Shown piece after piece: positions 55,252 to 64,000 of a stretch of 64,000 nt of DNA. Position numbers and translations under genes: made by a program. This stretch comes from Rhodobacteraceae bacterium KLH11. GTDB taxonomy: Bacteria > Pseudomonadota > Alphaproteobacteria > Rhodobacterales > Rhodobacteraceae. Under the pieces are notes generated by a model. That model saw only the letters and a list, made by a program, of their open reading frames with translations. It did not search any database and had not been told where the DNA came from. The first letter of the stretch is position 1. Each line of letters opens with the position of its first letter. Where the stretch lies: positions 2,212,051 to 2,276,050 of the forward strand of contig DS999531.1 in the NCBI GenBank assembly GCA_000158135.1. The letters are read 5' to 3'.

Positions 55252-56795
55252 TGGACAATATCCTATCTATTGTCACCTTCATCCCCGCCATCGCCGCAGG
55301 CATTCTGGCCCTGTTCCTGCATGGCGAGGACGCAGCCGCGCAGCGCAACGCCAAATGGGTAGCGCTGGTTGCGACCTCTGTGACCTTTCTGGTCTCGATC
55401 GGCATTTATACCGGCTTTGACCCCGCGAATACCGGCTTCCAGATGGTGGAAGAGGGGGAGTGGCTGCTGGGTCTGAAATACAAGATGGGCGTCGATGGGA
55501 TCAGCGTTCTGTTCGTGCTGTTGACCACCTTCATCATGCCCCTGACCATTCTGGCCAGCTGGAACGTGACGGATCGCGTCAAGGAATACATGATCGCCTT
55601 CCTGTTGCTGGAAACGCTGATGCTGGGCGTGTTCATGGCGCTGGATTTGGTGCTGTTCTACCTGTTCTTCGAGGCAGGCCTGATCCCGATGTTCCTGATC
55701 ATCGGCATCTGGGGGGGCGCGAACCGGATTTACGCCAGCTTCAAGTTCTTCCTCTATACCTTCCTCGGCTCGGTGCTGATGCTGGTTGCCATGGTGGCGA
55801 TGTATGCGGATGCGGGCACCACGGATATCGAGGCGCTGATGAGCCATCAGTTCTCGTCCGAAGGGTTCAGCGTGTTGGGCATCTACATCGTCGGTGGAAT
55901 GCAGACGCTGATGTTCCTTGCGTTCTTTGCCTCGTTTGCGGTGAAGATGCCGATGTGGCCGGTCCACACATGGTTGCCGGACGCGCACGTGCAGGCGCCC
56001 ACCGCAGGTTCGGTCGTGCTGGCGGCGATCCTGCTGAAGATGGGCGGCTATGGCTTCCTGCGGTTCAGCCTGCCGATGTTCCCGGTGGGGTCGGCAGTGA
56101 TGACGGATGTGGTGCTGTGGATGTCGGCGATTGCCGTGGTCTACACCTCGCTGGTGGCGCTGGTGCAGGAGGATATGAAGAAGCTGATCGCCTATTCCTC
56201 GGTCGCGCATATGGGCTTTGTGACCATGGGTATCTTTGCGGCGAACCAGCAAGGCATTGACGGCGCGATCTTCCAGATGCTGAGCCATGGGTTTATCTCA
56301 GCCGCGCTCTTCCTGTGTGTTGGCGTGATTTATGACCGGATGCATACCCGCGATATCGAAGCCTACGGGGGGCTGGTGATCCGCATGCCTGCCTATGCGC
56401 TGGTCTTCATGCTGTTCACCATGGCCAATGTGGGCTTGCCGGGCACCTCCGGGTTCATCGGCGAATTCCTGACCCTGATGGGCGCGTTTCAGGTCAACAC
56501 ATGGGTGACGGCTGTGGCCGCAACCGGTGTGATCTTTTCGGCCGGATATGCCCTGTGGCTTTACCGTCGGGTGGTCTTTGGCGATCTGATCAAGGAGAGC
56601 CTGAAGGCGATGACGGACATGAGCGCGCGTGAGCGGCTGATTTTTGCGCCGCTGATCCTCATGACGATCCTGCTGGGCGTCTACCCGTCGCTGGTGACGG
56701 ATGTGATCGGCAACTCGACCGCTGCGCTGATCTCGAACTATGACACGGCTCTGGCCGCGGCCGAGGCCGTGACCCAGTCAGCCGCTTCGCATTAA
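55251..56795 (+). CDS. nuoM: NADH-quinone oxidoreductase subunit M
   Basis: A 514-residue antiporter-like subunit with about 14 helices. It shows [10 protein letters not shown] near residue 139 with the conserved Glu, [16 protein letters not shown] with the conserved Lys, and A-Y-S-S-V-A-H-M-G. The ATG overlaps the nuoL stop; a longer upstream frame is only an overlap artefact. nuoN follows after 15 bases. Confidence 0.97.
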   Translation: MDNILSIVTFIPAIAAGILALFLHGEDAAAQRNAKWVALVATSVTFLVSIGIYTGFDPANTGFQMVEEGEWLLGLKYKMGVDGISVLFVLLTTFIMPLTILASWNVTDRVKEYMIAFLLLETLMLGVFMALDLVLFYLFFEAGLIPMFLIIGIWGGANRIYASFKFFLYTFLGSVLMLVAMVAMYADAGTTDIEALMSHQFSSEGFSVLGIYIVGGMQTLMFLAFFASFAVKMPMWPVHTWLPDAHVQAPTAGSVVLAAILLKMGGYGFLRFSLPMFPVGSAVMTDVVLWMSAIAVVYTSLVALVQEDMKKLIAYSSVAHMGFVTMGIFAANQQGIDGAIFQMLSHGFISAALFLCVGVIYDRMHTRDIEAYGGLVIRMPAYALVFMLFTMANVGLPGTSGFIGEFLTLMGAFQVNTWVTAVAATGVIFSAGYALWLYRRVVFGDLIKESLKAMTDMSARERLIFAPLILMTILLGVYPSLVTDVIGNSTAALISNYDTALAAAEAVTQSAASH

Positions 56796-56810
56796 GGAGG
56801 CTTTGGAGAC

Positions 56811-58253
56811 ATGATCCAGGCTGATCTCACAACTATTCTGCCGGAAATCGTGCTGGCACTTTATGCGATGGCGGCGCTGATCGGGGCTGTTTATACCAGC
56901 AAAGACGGGTTGGCCCGGGCTCTGGTCTGGTCAACCTCGGGTCTGATGGCGGTTCTGGCGATCCTGATCGCGATGAACGGGGGTGGCACAAACATCGCCT
57001 TCAACGGGATGTTCGTGGATGACGGATTCTCGCGCTTTGCCAAGGTTGCGATCCTGCTGTCTGCTGCCGCTGTCCTGCTGATGAGCCAGGATTACATGGC
57101 CCGCCGTGGATTGCTGCGGTTTGAGTATCCGTTGCTGGTGGCACTGGCGGCTGTTGGCATGATGGTGATGGTCAGCGCGGGCGATCTGATGTCGCTTTAT
57201 ATGGGGTTGGAACTGCAATCGCTGTCGCTTTACGTTGTGGCGGCCCTGCGACGGGACAGCGCAAAATCGACCGAGGCGGGGCTGAAATACTTTGTGCTGG
57301 GCGCGCTCAGTTCGGGCCTGCTGCTGTATGGTGCGTCGCTGGTTTATGGCTTTACGGGCACCACGCTGTTCTCGGGTATCATCCAGACCGTCCATCACGA
57401 CGATATCTCGGTCGGATTGCTGTTTGGTCTGGTCTTCCTGATTTCCGGCCTTGCCTTCAAGGTTTCAGCGGTGCCGTTCCATATGTGGACGCCGGATGTG
57501 TACGAGGGCTCACCCACGCCGATCACGGCCTTCTTTGCCACCGCGCCGAAAGTGGCTGCGATGGCGCTGTTTGCCCGGCTGTTGCATGACGCGTTTGGCG
57601 GCGTGGTCAAGGACTGGCAGCAGGTGATTGTGCTTCTGTCGGTGCTGTCGATGCTGCTGGGTGCGGTCGCGGCCATCGGGCAGCGGGATATCAAGCGGCT
57701 GATGGCGTTCTCGTCCATTGCGCATATGGGATATGCGCTGATCGGTCTGGCTGCGGGTACCGAATTGGGCGTCAAGGCCATGCTGATGTATCTGACCATC
57801 TATGTGACCATGAATATCGGCACCTTTGCCTTCATCCTGATGATGGAACGTGATGGCAAACCGGTGACGGATATTGACGCGCTGCGGCAATATTCGAAAC
57901 GCGATCCGGGTAAGGCTCTGGCCGTTCTGATCCTGATGTTCAGCCTTGCGGGGGTCCCTCCGATGCTGGGTTTCTTTGCCAAGTTCGGCGTCTGGCAGGC
58001 CGGCGTTGCAGCCGGTTTGACCGGGTTGGTGATCGTGTCAGCCATCGCTTCGGTCATCGGGGCGTTCTACTACCTGCGGATCGTGTTCTACATGTATTTC
58101 GGGGCCGAGAATGAAGACCCGATTGAAACCCGCTCGTCCCCTGTTCTGTGGGGGGCGTTGATGGGATCGGCGGCGCTGATGCTGATCGGTGTGTTCTACC
58201 AATTCGGTATCGAAGGCGCGGCTGCTGCTGCGGCGACAACGCTTGTCAACTGA
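56811..58253 (+). CDS. nuoN: NADH-quinone oxidoreductase subunit N
   Basis: The 480-residue third antiporter-like subunit. Conserved [10 protein letters not shown] near residue 130 holds the membrane glutamate; [16 protein letters not shown] near 221 and [11 protein letters not shown] near 303 hold the lysine and histidine sites. Last structural gene of complex I; AAGGAGG precedes its ATG. birA follows 54 bases later. Confidence 0.97.
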   Translation: MIQADLTTILPEIVLALYAMAALIGAVYTSKDGLARALVWSTSGLMAVLAILIAMNGGGTNIAFNGMFVDDGFSRFAKVAILLSAAAVLLMSQDYMARRGLLRFEYPLLVALAAVGMMVMVSAGDLMSLYMGLELQSLSLYVVAALRRDSAKSTEAGLKYFVLGALSSGLLLYGASLVYGFTGTTLFSGIIQTVHHDDISVGLLFGLVFLISGLAFKVSAVPFHMWTPDVYEGSPTPITAFFATAPKVAAMALFARLLHDAFGGVVKDWQQVIVLLSVLSMLLGAVAAIGQRDIKRLMAFSSIAHMGYALIGLAAGTELGVKAMLMYLTIYVTMNIGTFAFILMMERDGKPVTDIDALRQYSKRDPGKALAVLILMFSLAGVPPMLGFFAKFGVWQAGVAAGLTGLVIVSAIASVIGAFYYLRIVFYMYFGAENEDPIETRSSPVLWGALMGSAALMLIGVFYQFGIEGAAAAAATTLVN

Positions 58254-58307
58254 TCCGGCCCGTTTGAGCAGCATAGGAGCGCGGTCATCCAACCGGGCCT
58301 TTTGGGC

Positions 58308-59057
58308 ATGAGCGACTGGCCGCAAGGATACGGCCTGCATGTTTTGCAGGAGGTGGACAGCACCCTGAATGAGGCGGCACGGCTAGCGCCCACGGCATCG
58401 GGGCCGGTCTGGATCATGGCACATCGCCAAACCGCCGCGCGCGGGCGGCGTGGGCGGGCCTGGAGCAACCCGAAGGGTAATCTGGCAGCTACGTTGCTGA
58501 TGCGTCCTCCGGGTGATCCGGAACAGGCGGCACTACGCAGCTTTGTGGCGGCGCTGGCTTTGTTTGATGCCTGTGTCGCCGTGACCGGCCGCGCGGCAGG
58601 CCTGTCGTTGAAATGGCCCAATGATGTGGTGCTGAATGGTGGCAAGCTGGCAGGTATTCTGTTGGAGAGTACGGGGCAGGGCCGCGGCGTGTCGCATCTG
58701 GCGATCGGGATTGGCGTCAATCTCTCTGAGGCCCCCGGAGCCGAAAGTGTCGAGCCCGGCGCGGTACGGCCCGTTTCGCTGTTGTCAGAGACCGGAGCAC
58801 ATGTGACGCCCGAGGATTTTCTGGCTGAACTGGCTGTCGCCTATGCGCATTATGAAACCCAGTTCATGACCTACGGGTTCCAGCCGATCCGTACCGCCTG
58901 GCTCAATCGTGCAGCGCGGTTGGGAGAGGTGATAACCGCCCGGACCGCTGTATCGGAAACGGTTGGTACCTTTGAAACAGTAGACGCGGGCGGTAGCCTT
59001 GTCCTAAACACCGCCAAGGGCCGTGTCAGCATACCTGCCGCGGATGTCTATTTCTGA
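58308..59057 (+). CDS. birA: Biotin-[acetyl-CoA-carboxylase] ligase, catalytic-only form
   Basis: A 249-residue biotin protein ligase that joins biotin to carrier lysines such as that of LiuD. The biotin loop A-R-G-R-R-G-R-A-W-S is near residue 44 and K-W-P-N-D-V near 102. There is no N-terminal helix-turn-helix, so it cannot repress bio genes directly, unlike the Escherichia coli protein. The ATG is preceded by a poor ribosome site; a TTG two codons upstream is an alternative. Part of the nuoN-birA-coaX-rnj order common in Rhodobacterales. Confidence 0.93.
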   Translation: MSDWPQGYGLHVLQEVDSTLNEAARLAPTASGPVWIMAHRQTAARGRRGRAWSNPKGNLAATLLMRPPGDPEQAALRSFVAALALFDACVAVTGRAAGLSLKWPNDVVLNGGKLAGILLESTGQGRGVSHLAIGIGVNLSEAPGAESVEPGAVRPVSLLSETGAHVTPEDFLAELAVAYAHYETQFMTYGFQPIRTAWLNRAARLGEVITARTAVSETVGTFETVDAGGSLVLNTAKGRVSIPAADVYF

Positions 59058-59068
59058 AAGGGGCGCAG

Positions 59069-59848
59069 ATGCTTCTGGCCATTGATTGCGGCAATACCAA
59101 CACCGTTTTCTCGATCTGGGATGGCGCTGAATTCCTGTGCACCCTACGGACCTCAACCCACCACGCCCGCACCGCGGACGCCTATTTCACCTGGTATTCG
59201 ACACTGGTGAAACATTACGGGATCGAGGCGGATATCACAGATGTCATCATCTCGTCGACAGTGCCTCGCGTGGTGTTCAACCTGCGGGTCTTTGCGGATC
59301 GCTTCTTTGGCTGCCGTCCCTTGGTGGTTGGGAAACCGGAATGCCTTTTGCCGGTCAATCCGCGTGTGGATGAGGGTACGATCCCCGGCCCGGATCGTCT
59401 GGCCAACGCCGCCGCCGCCTTTGATCGCCACGGTGGCAACGTGGTGGTGGTTGATTTTGGCACTGCGACAAATTTCGACGTGGTTGCCGCTGATGGGGCC
59501 TATGTGGGCGGTATCATCGCGCCGGGTGTGAACCTGAGCCTTGAGGCTCTGCACCAGGGCGCCGCTGCCCTGCCGCATATCGACATCACTAGACCGGAAA
59601 AGGTGATTGGCACAAATACGGTTGGCTGTATCCAGTCGGGTGTGTATTGGGGATATTCCGGCCTGATCGAAGGGCTGATCTCGCGCGTTAAGGCTGAATA
59701 CGGCATGTCGATGAAGGTAGTGGGCACCGGGGGGCTGGCACCTTTGTTCGATCAGGCGGATGTGGGGTTTGATGCAATCGAGGATGATCTGACGATGCAC
59801 GGGCTGACCGTGATCCATCGCTATAACAAGGAAAATAGCTCAACATGA
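59069..59848 (+). CDS. coaX: Type III pantothenate kinase
   Basis: A 259-residue ASKHA-fold kinase for the first step of coenzyme A synthesis. Motifs: L-A-I-D-C-G-N-T-N-T near residue 4, the substrate site G-P-D-R-L-A-N-A near 110, and V-D-F-G-T-A-T near 128. GAAAGGGGC precedes the ATG, and the rnj start overlaps its stop as ATGA. Confidence 0.95.
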   Translation: MLLAIDCGNTNTVFSIWDGAEFLCTLRTSTHHARTADAYFTWYSTLVKHYGIEADITDVIISSTVPRVVFNLRVFADRFFGCRPLVVGKPECLLPVNPRVDEGTIPGPDRLANAAAAFDRHGGNVVVVDFGTATNFDVVAADGAYVGGIIAPGVNLSLEALHQGAAALPHIDITRPEKVIGTNTVGCIQSGVYWGYSGLIEGLISRVKAEYGMSMKVVGTGGLAPLFDQADVGFDAIEDDLTMHGLTVIHRYNKENSST

Positions 59849-61512
59849 GCAGTGAACGACTGATCTATCTGCCGCTGGGCGGTGCAGGCGAAATCGGCAT
59901 GAATGCCTATGTTTATGGCTACGGCGAACCGGGGCAGGAGCGGTTGATCCTGGTGGATCTGGGCGTGGCGTTTCCGGATATGGACAGCTCGCCCGGGGTC
60001 GATCTGATCTTTGCCGATATCTCGTGGCTGAAAGAACGCGCCGACCGGCTGGAGGCGATTTTTGTCACCCATGCGCATGAAGATCATGTCGGCGCTGTCG
60101 CGCATTGTTACGAGGCGTTGGGTGCGCCGATCTATGCGCGTGCGTTCACGGCCAATATTGCCCGGCGCAAGATGGATGAACATGGTCACCCGACCGAGGC
60201 AGTGCGCACGGCCTCTGCCTGGCCTGAGCAGATCAAGGTTGGTCCGTTTTCGGTGGGGTTTCTGCCCGTGTCGCACTCGATCCCCGAAAGCGCGGGGCTG
60301 GTCATCGAAACCCCCGCCGGGCGCGTGGTGCATACCGGTGACTTCAAGCTCGATGCCGACCCGATCGTGGGCGAGCCCTTTGACCCTGACCTGTGGGCCG
60401 AGGTCGCCAAACCCGGCGTCAAAGCGCTGATTTGTGACAGCACCAATGTGTTCTCATCCCATCCGGGGCGCTCGGAATCCGAAGTGGGCCCCGAGATCAC
60501 GCGCCTGGTCAAAGAAGCCAGCGGTATGGTTATCGCGACGACTTTTGCCTCGAACGTGGCTCGTGTGAAGACACTGGCCGAAGCAGGGCAGAATGCGGGC
60601 CGCTCGGTCGTTCTGCTGGGGCGTGCCATGCGGCGCATGATTGAGGCGGCGACCGAAACGGGTATCTTGGGTGATTTTCCCAAGGTGATCAGCCCGGAAG
60701 AGGCACAAGAGGTGCCCCGCGCGAACCTGATGCTGATTGTGACCGGCAGCCAGGGCGAACGCCGCGCGGCCAGTGCGCAATTGGCACGGGGCAAATATCG
60801 CGGGCTTGAGGTGAAAGAAGGCGATCTGTTCCTGTTCTCGTCCAAGACCATCCCGGGGAATGAACGCGGTGTCATTCGCATCATGAACCAGCTCAGCGAA
60901 AAGGGTGTGGATGTGGTTGATGACAGCGCGGGGCTGTATCACGTGTCTGGCCATGCCAACCGCCCGGATCTTGAAAAGATCCACGCGCTGGTTGACCCGC
61001 AAATGATTGTTCCGATGCATGGTGAGCATCGCCACCTGCGCGAGCATGCAAAGCTGGCCGAGGCGGGTGGGCGCACCGGTATTCTGGCGGTGAACGGCAC
61101 GATGCTGGATCTGACGGGCAATGCGCCGAAAGTGGTGGATTACGTCGAGACCGGGCGCACCTATCTGGACGGTACGGTCAAGATCGGCGCTCTGGACGGT
61201 GTGGTCCGCGACCGTATCCGCATGGCGCTGAACGGGCATGTCACGATCACTGTCATTCTGGATGAAGAGGACGAGCCGCTGGGCGAACCATGGTGCGATA
61301 CCATGGGTTTGCCCGAGATGGGAAGTTCGCGCGCCGGGCTGGTTGAGGTGCTGGAAGAAGACCTGAACCAGTTCCTGATGCGCGCCGGGGCCAAGACGTT
61401 GCGCGATGACGACAAGCTGGAAGAGGGGCTGCGCCGGATCGCGCGCCAGACCGCACAGGCCGAGATCGGCAAGAAACCCGAGGTAACGGTGGTTGTCAGC
61501 CGGATGCGTTAA
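59845..61512 (+). CDS. rnj: Ribonuclease J
   Basis: A 555-residue metallo-beta-lactamase-fold ribonuclease (exo- and endonuclease) for RNA maturation and decay. Metal ligands His76, His78, Asp80 and His81 lie in T-H-A-H-E-D-H-V-G, and H-T-G-D-F-K-L-D is near residue 165. The beta-CASP domain includes S-S-K-T-I-P-G-N-E, and the late S-G-H-A-N-R-P-D-L motif is present. Translationally coupled to coaX. Its stop overlaps that of the convergent NUDIX gene by four bases, leaving no room for a terminator. Confidence 0.95.
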   Translation: MSSERLIYLPLGGAGEIGMNAYVYGYGEPGQERLILVDLGVAFPDMDSSPGVDLIFADISWLKERADRLEAIFVTHAHEDHVGAVAHCYEALGAPIYARAFTANIARRKMDEHGHPTEAVRTASAWPEQIKVGPFSVGFLPVSHSIPESAGLVIETPAGRVVHTGDFKLDADPIVGEPFDPDLWAEVAKPGVKALICDSTNVFSSHPGRSESEVGPEITRLVKEASGMVIATTFASNVARVKTLAEAGQNAGRSVVLLGRAMRRMIEAATETGILGDFPKVISPEEAQEVPRANLMLIVTGSQGERRAASAQLARGKYRGLEVKEGDLFLFSSKTIPGNERGVIRIMNQLSEKGVDVVDDSAGLYHVSGHANRPDLEKIHALVDPQMIVPMHGEHRHLREHAKLAEAGGRTGILAVNGTMLDLTGNAPKVVDYVETGRTYLDGTVKIGALDGVVRDRIRMALNGHVTITVILDEEDEPLGEPWCDTMGLPEMGSSRAGLVEVLEEDLNQFLMRAGAKTLRDDDKLEEGLRRIARQTAQAEIGKKPEVTVVVSRMR

Positions 61513-62210
61513 TCCGCATGGGGCATTGGATAGCCCCGAAGCTGCAGGAACAGGCTGGCCTCATCATTGTTGAGAAAGAAGGGGACAGTTTCCGGTGGGT
61601 TCGGGTCAGCGGTGCGGGCTGCGATTTCTGCCAGAACGACTTCGGTAATGAAGGGCAGATCGAATTCGCGCGCCTGGCTGATCTTGACCCATTGCAGGTG
61701 CGACAACTCATCTGACGCGTGGGTGAAATCGTCCAGGTCCCCCTGAATCGCCCCGGCATCGACCAGAAAGAACCTTGCATCAAACCGGCGTGGTCGTCCC
61801 GGCGGCGTGACCGCGCGGAAGACGAATTGCAGGGCCTCTGCCGAGGGGCGATAGCCCTTTTCAGCAAAGCTCTGCCAATCGGGTGGGATGGGATCTGACC
61901 ATGGGCCGGGTTGCCCGAGGATAAGGCCGGTTTCCTCCCACAGCTCCCGGATCGCCGCAGCGGCCAGCGCGTTGTGCAGATCAGGTTCGGATTGTTGCGT
62001 CAGGCGTTCCACACACAGATCGGGAAGGGGGCTGCTGAGCGCAATGCCCGCATCCGCCGAATCGACAGCCCCGCCGGGAAACACAAACTTGTTTGGCATA
62101 AACGCCGCTTTGGCACCGCGCTGCCCCATCAGGATCGACGGATCATCAAACCGGTCACGCAGAACGATCACGGTTGCCGCGTTGCGAATGGCGGTTTTGT
62201 CCGAACTCAT
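61509..62210 (-). CDS. NUDIX hydrolase
   Basis: A 233-residue NUDIX protein. The box is F-V-F-P-G-G-A-V-D then, after a long insertion, A-A-A-I-R-E-L-W-E-E-T-G-L with the metal-binding glutamates. The insertion between the glycine and the R-E-x-x-E-E half is typical of the NUDT19/CoA-type subgroup, so a coenzyme A or nucleotide-sugar diphosphate is a likely substrate. Start at M-S-S-D-K-T, whose ATG overlaps the DUF983 gene's stop as ATGA; longer in-frame starts lie inside that gene. Confidence 0.85.
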   Translation of the reverse strand: MSSDKTAIRNAATVIVLRDRFDDPSILMGQRGAKAAFMPNKFVFPGGAVDSADAGIALSSPLPDLCVERLTQQSEPDLHNALAAAAIRELWEETGLILGQPGPWSDPIPPDWQSFAEKGYRPSAEALQFVFRAVTPPGRPRRFDARFFLVDAGAIQGDLDDFTHASDELSHLQWVKISQAREFDLPFITEVVLAEIAARTADPNPPETVPFFLNNDEASLFLQLRGYPMPHAD

Positions 62211-62605
62211 TTGGATTTGTCGAACCCGTGCATTCTCCGTGCCCATTGATAGGCCACAACGGCACCTTTGAGACGGGGAAGAAGATACAGCGACAGCGCG
62301 ACGCAACCGATTGAGAAGGCGATCGCCATGATCCACGGATCAGGCCGCCAATGCACATATGAGACATGCAGCGCAGGGGCCAGCAAATGCCCCACGATCA
62401 GAATCGTCAGGTAGGCCGGGCCGTCATCGGCGCGATGGTGAAACAGCTCTTCTCCGCATTTCGGGCAGGTGTCATTTACCTTGAGGTAGCTGTGCAGCAG
62501 CTTGCCTTCACCGCAATTCGGACATTTGCCCCGGAACCCGCGCAGCAGAGCAGGCTTGGTGGGGCGATCTTCCTGGGCCGTGGTGTCGATAGTCTGGTCA
62601 GTCAT
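62207..62605 (-). CDS. DUF983 membrane protein
   Basis: A 132-residue protein with a zinc-ribbon-like N-terminus (C-P-N-C near residue 29, C-P-K-C near 47) and two hydrophobic helices at about 67-83 and 90-113. This is the DUF983 family, often found near cytochrome oxidase or NUDIX genes in alphaproteobacteria; function not established. Coupled to the NUDIX gene by a four-base overlap. Confidence 0.88.
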   Translation of the reverse strand: MTDQTIDTTAQEDRPTKPALLRGFRGKCPNCGEGKLLHSYLKVNDTCPKCGEELFHHRADDGPAYLTILIVGHLLAPALHVSYVHWRPDPWIMAIAFSIGCVALSLYLLPRLKGAVVAYQWARRMHGFDKSK

Positions 62606-62826
62606 ATGAAACTCGCGCGTTCATCCTCGGGCGATATAGGCGCTATCAAGCCCTGCGGAAAAGGGGGGTGCGTCGCTTTGCGTCGATACCTCGCCAGCTT
62701 ATCAGCTTTGGCGGGTGTTTCAAATGGTTGGAAAAAGTTGCAGCCGATGCGACGGAAATCCGGTCGGGGGCCGTTTGAACAGGTATCAACAGCGGCTCGG
62801 GCCGCCTAAACCAAGGAAGTTTCGAT

Positions 62827-63282
62827 ATGAAATCCACAACCTTCATCCCGGCCATCGTTATTGCGGCGATCGCGGTCACCGCCACCTCGGCTGCGGCGAA
62901 AGGTCCGCGACCGACGTTCGAGGAACTGGATGCCGATGGCAACGGGCAGGTGACTCAGGAAGAGGTTGCAGCACATCGCCTGCAGAAATTCACCCAAGCT
63001 GACGCAAATGGCGACGGTCAGCTGAGCGTCGAGGAAATGCAGGCCGCGGCGCAGGCCAAGGCCAACGCGCGTGTTACGAAGATGTTTGAAAAACATGACG
63101 CAAACGCGGATGGGCTTCTAAGCGAAGATGAATTGCCCAAACCGCGCCGGGCCTCCAAGATGTTCGAACGTATCGATGCGGATGGAAACGGGTCGATCTC
63201 AGAGCAGGAATATGCGGATGCAAAGGATCGGATGGGTCGTAAACACAAACGGCATCAGAAACCGGATGCCGACAACAACTGA
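62827..63282 (+). CDS. Exported EF-hand protein with four calcium-binding loops
   Basis: A 151-residue protein. Signal peptide M-K-S-T-T-F-I-P-A-I ending A-A-A-K near residue 25. EF-hand loops begin at Asp35 (D-A-D-G-N-G), Asp59 (D-A-N-G-D-G), Asp91 (D-A-N-A-D-G) and Asp117 (D-A-D-G-N-G), each ending with Glu at position 12. A basic, His-rich tail follows. Likely a periplasmic calcium sensor or buffer. Its gene lies six bases before the ECF sigma factor gene, so the two probably share an operon. Confidence 0.87.
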   Translation: MKSTTFIPAIVIAAIAVTATSAAAKGPRPTFEELDADGNGQVTQEEVAAHRLQKFTQADANGDGQLSVEEMQAAAQAKANARVTKMFEKHDANADGLLSEDELPKPRRASKMFERIDADGNGSISEQEYADAKDRMGRKHKRHQKPDADNN

Positions 63283-63288
63283 TGCAGG

Positions 63289-63903
63289 GTGGAGGACCTG
63301 ACCTCTCATCCGGACAAGATGCGCGGTGGCGGTGATACCGTGCCCGAGCCCAGTGACGAGATGTTGCTGGGCCGGTTCGCTGATGGGGATGCCACCGCTG
63401 CCCGGCTGCTGACCGAGCGGTTGGGTCCGCGCAGCTATTCCGTGGCCCTGCGGATGCTGGGAAACCGGGCCGAGGCCGAGGATGTAACGCAAGAGGCGAT
63501 GATGCGCCTGTGGAAAATGGCACCCGATTGGGTATCGGGGCAGGCGCAGCTGTCGACATGGCTTTATCGTGTGACGCTGAACCTGTGTGTCGATCTGCGC
63601 CGCCGCAAGCGCCCCGATGCGCTGGAAAATGTGGCAGAGCCAGCGGATGGTGCTGCCAGTGTGGTCGACCGGATGCAGGATGCTGCGCGCAAGGATGCGC
63701 TGCAGGCGGCGCTGGATCAGTTGCCCGACCGGCAGCGACAGGCGGTTGTTCTGCGGCATATCGAAGAGCTGTCCAACCCGGAAATCGCCGGGATCATGGA
63801 CATTTCGGTTGAGGCGGTCGAAAGCCTGACCGCGCGCGGGAAACGCGCTTTGGCCGCGATACTGGCGGGGCGAAGGGATGAACTGGGGTATGAACATGGC
63901 TGA
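63289..63903 (+). CDS. ECF-type RNA polymerase sigma factor
   Basis: A 204-residue sigma factor. Region 2 has A-L-R-M-L-G-N-R-A-E-A-E-D-V-T-Q-E-A-M-M-R-L-W near residues 55-75, and region 4 has L-P-D-R-Q-R-Q-A-V-V-L-R-H-I-E-E-L-S-N near 143 with its helix-turn-helix. GTG start used; an ATG ten codons later and a GTG 17 codons later also fit, and none has a decisive ribosome site. It is followed by an overlapping gene that could encode its anti-sigma factor. Stimulus unknown; the EF-hand neighbour hints at calcium or envelope stress. Confidence 0.88.
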   Translation: MEDLTSHPDKMRGGGDTVPEPSDEMLLGRFADGDATAARLLTERLGPRSYSVALRMLGNRAEAEDVTQEAMMRLWKMAPDWVSGQAQLSTWLYRVTLNLCVDLRRRKRPDALENVAEPADGAASVVDRMQDAARKDALQAALDQLPDRQRQAVVLRHIEELSNPEIAGIMDISVEAVESLTARGKRALAAILAGRRDELGYEHG

Positions 63904-64000
63904 TGAAGAAACTGAACTCGACCACCTGTTCGCGCAGGCTCGTACTGCGCGGGACGTGCTTCCTGATGCTCTTGCAGTCCGGATCGAAACGGATGCCGAG
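63896..64000 (+). CDS. Start of a gene after the sigma factor (truncated by the window), possible anti-sigma factor
   Basis: Only 35 codons are visible, beginning M-A-D-E-E-T-E-L-D-H-L-F-A-Q-A-R, an acidic helical N-terminus. GGGG lies seven bases before the ATG, and the frame overlaps the sigma factor stop by eight bases, implying coupled translation. Such a partner is usually an anti-sigma factor, but nothing in the visible part proves it. Confidence 0.5.
   Translation, partial: MADEETELDHLFAQARTARDVLPDALAVRIETDAE

Noticed and set aside
62728-62755. ECF-type promoter upstream of the EF-hand gene
   Set aside because: GGAAAAA is followed at roughly the right distance by GCGACGG, but neither half matches the GGAAC/CGTT pattern of known alphaproteobacterial ECF promoters well enough to report.

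Overview
The window looks like a piece of the main chromosome of a marine alphaproteobacterium of the Roseobacter group (Rhodobacterales, Ruegeria-like). The evidence is high GC with strong third-position bias, a 14-gene complex I operon interrupted by small unknown genes as described for Rhodobacter and Paracoccus, a fused PntA, the order nuoN-birA-coaX-rnj, and DUF5333/DUF5337-type small proteins. I base the taxonomy on gene content and remembered family members, not on a search. I see no rRNA, tRNA, CRISPR array, transposase, integrase or phage gene. No stretch longer than about 300 bases lacks a gene.

Layout. 1-6.6 kb: a GlcG-like protein, a class I glutamine amidotransferase of the PuuD type, a two-subunit Tat-exported molybdenum hydroxylase divergent from a TetR regulator, kynureninase, and a small membrane methyltransferase. 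6.7-9.9 kb: proton-translocating transhydrogenase pntAB with a strong terminator. 10.4-21 kb: a peptide-type ABC transporter split into two divergent arms (binding protein and two permeases leftward, a fused double ATPase rightward), followed by an ArgE-like deacetylase and three tandem M20D amidohydrolase paralogues. This is probably an uptake-and-hydrolysis cassette for N-acylated amino acids or short peptides. 21-30.4 kb: housekeeping genes (waaA, moaA, a lipoprotein, an AlkD-like protein, a PNPOx-like flavoprotein, glmS, glmU, gph, a DegT aminotransferase).

30.5-39.7 kb is a leucine/isovalerate degradation cluster: ivd, an acyl-CoA ligase, both methylcrotonyl-CoA carboxylase subunits, HMG-CoA lyase and methylglutaconyl-CoA hydratase. 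An OmpW-type porin gene lies inside it in reverse, with a near-consensus FNR-type box upstream. 39.9-58.3 kb is the complete nuoA-N operon. Between its core genes lie up to ten extra reading frames: small membrane proteins, a lipoprotein, a pair of DUF5333-like exported proteins, a DUF5337-like membrane protein and an AhpD-like protein. birA, coaX, ribonuclease J, a NUDIX hydrolase and a DUF983 protein follow. The right edge has an EF-hand protein, an ECF sigma factor and the start of a possible anti-sigma gene.

The most unusual structure is at the operon junctions. Four AT-rich genes without recognisable relatives (33994-34377, 40785-41144, 42050-42268, 43488-43904) sit between conserved operon genes and overlap them by only a few bases on each side. 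They look like late arrivals that kept translational coupling. Two junctions (liuB-liuD and nuoJ-nuoK) instead carry paired near-perfect palindromes of shared design. Two gene ends (pntB and the third M20 gene) carry a hairpin-plus-tail repeat.
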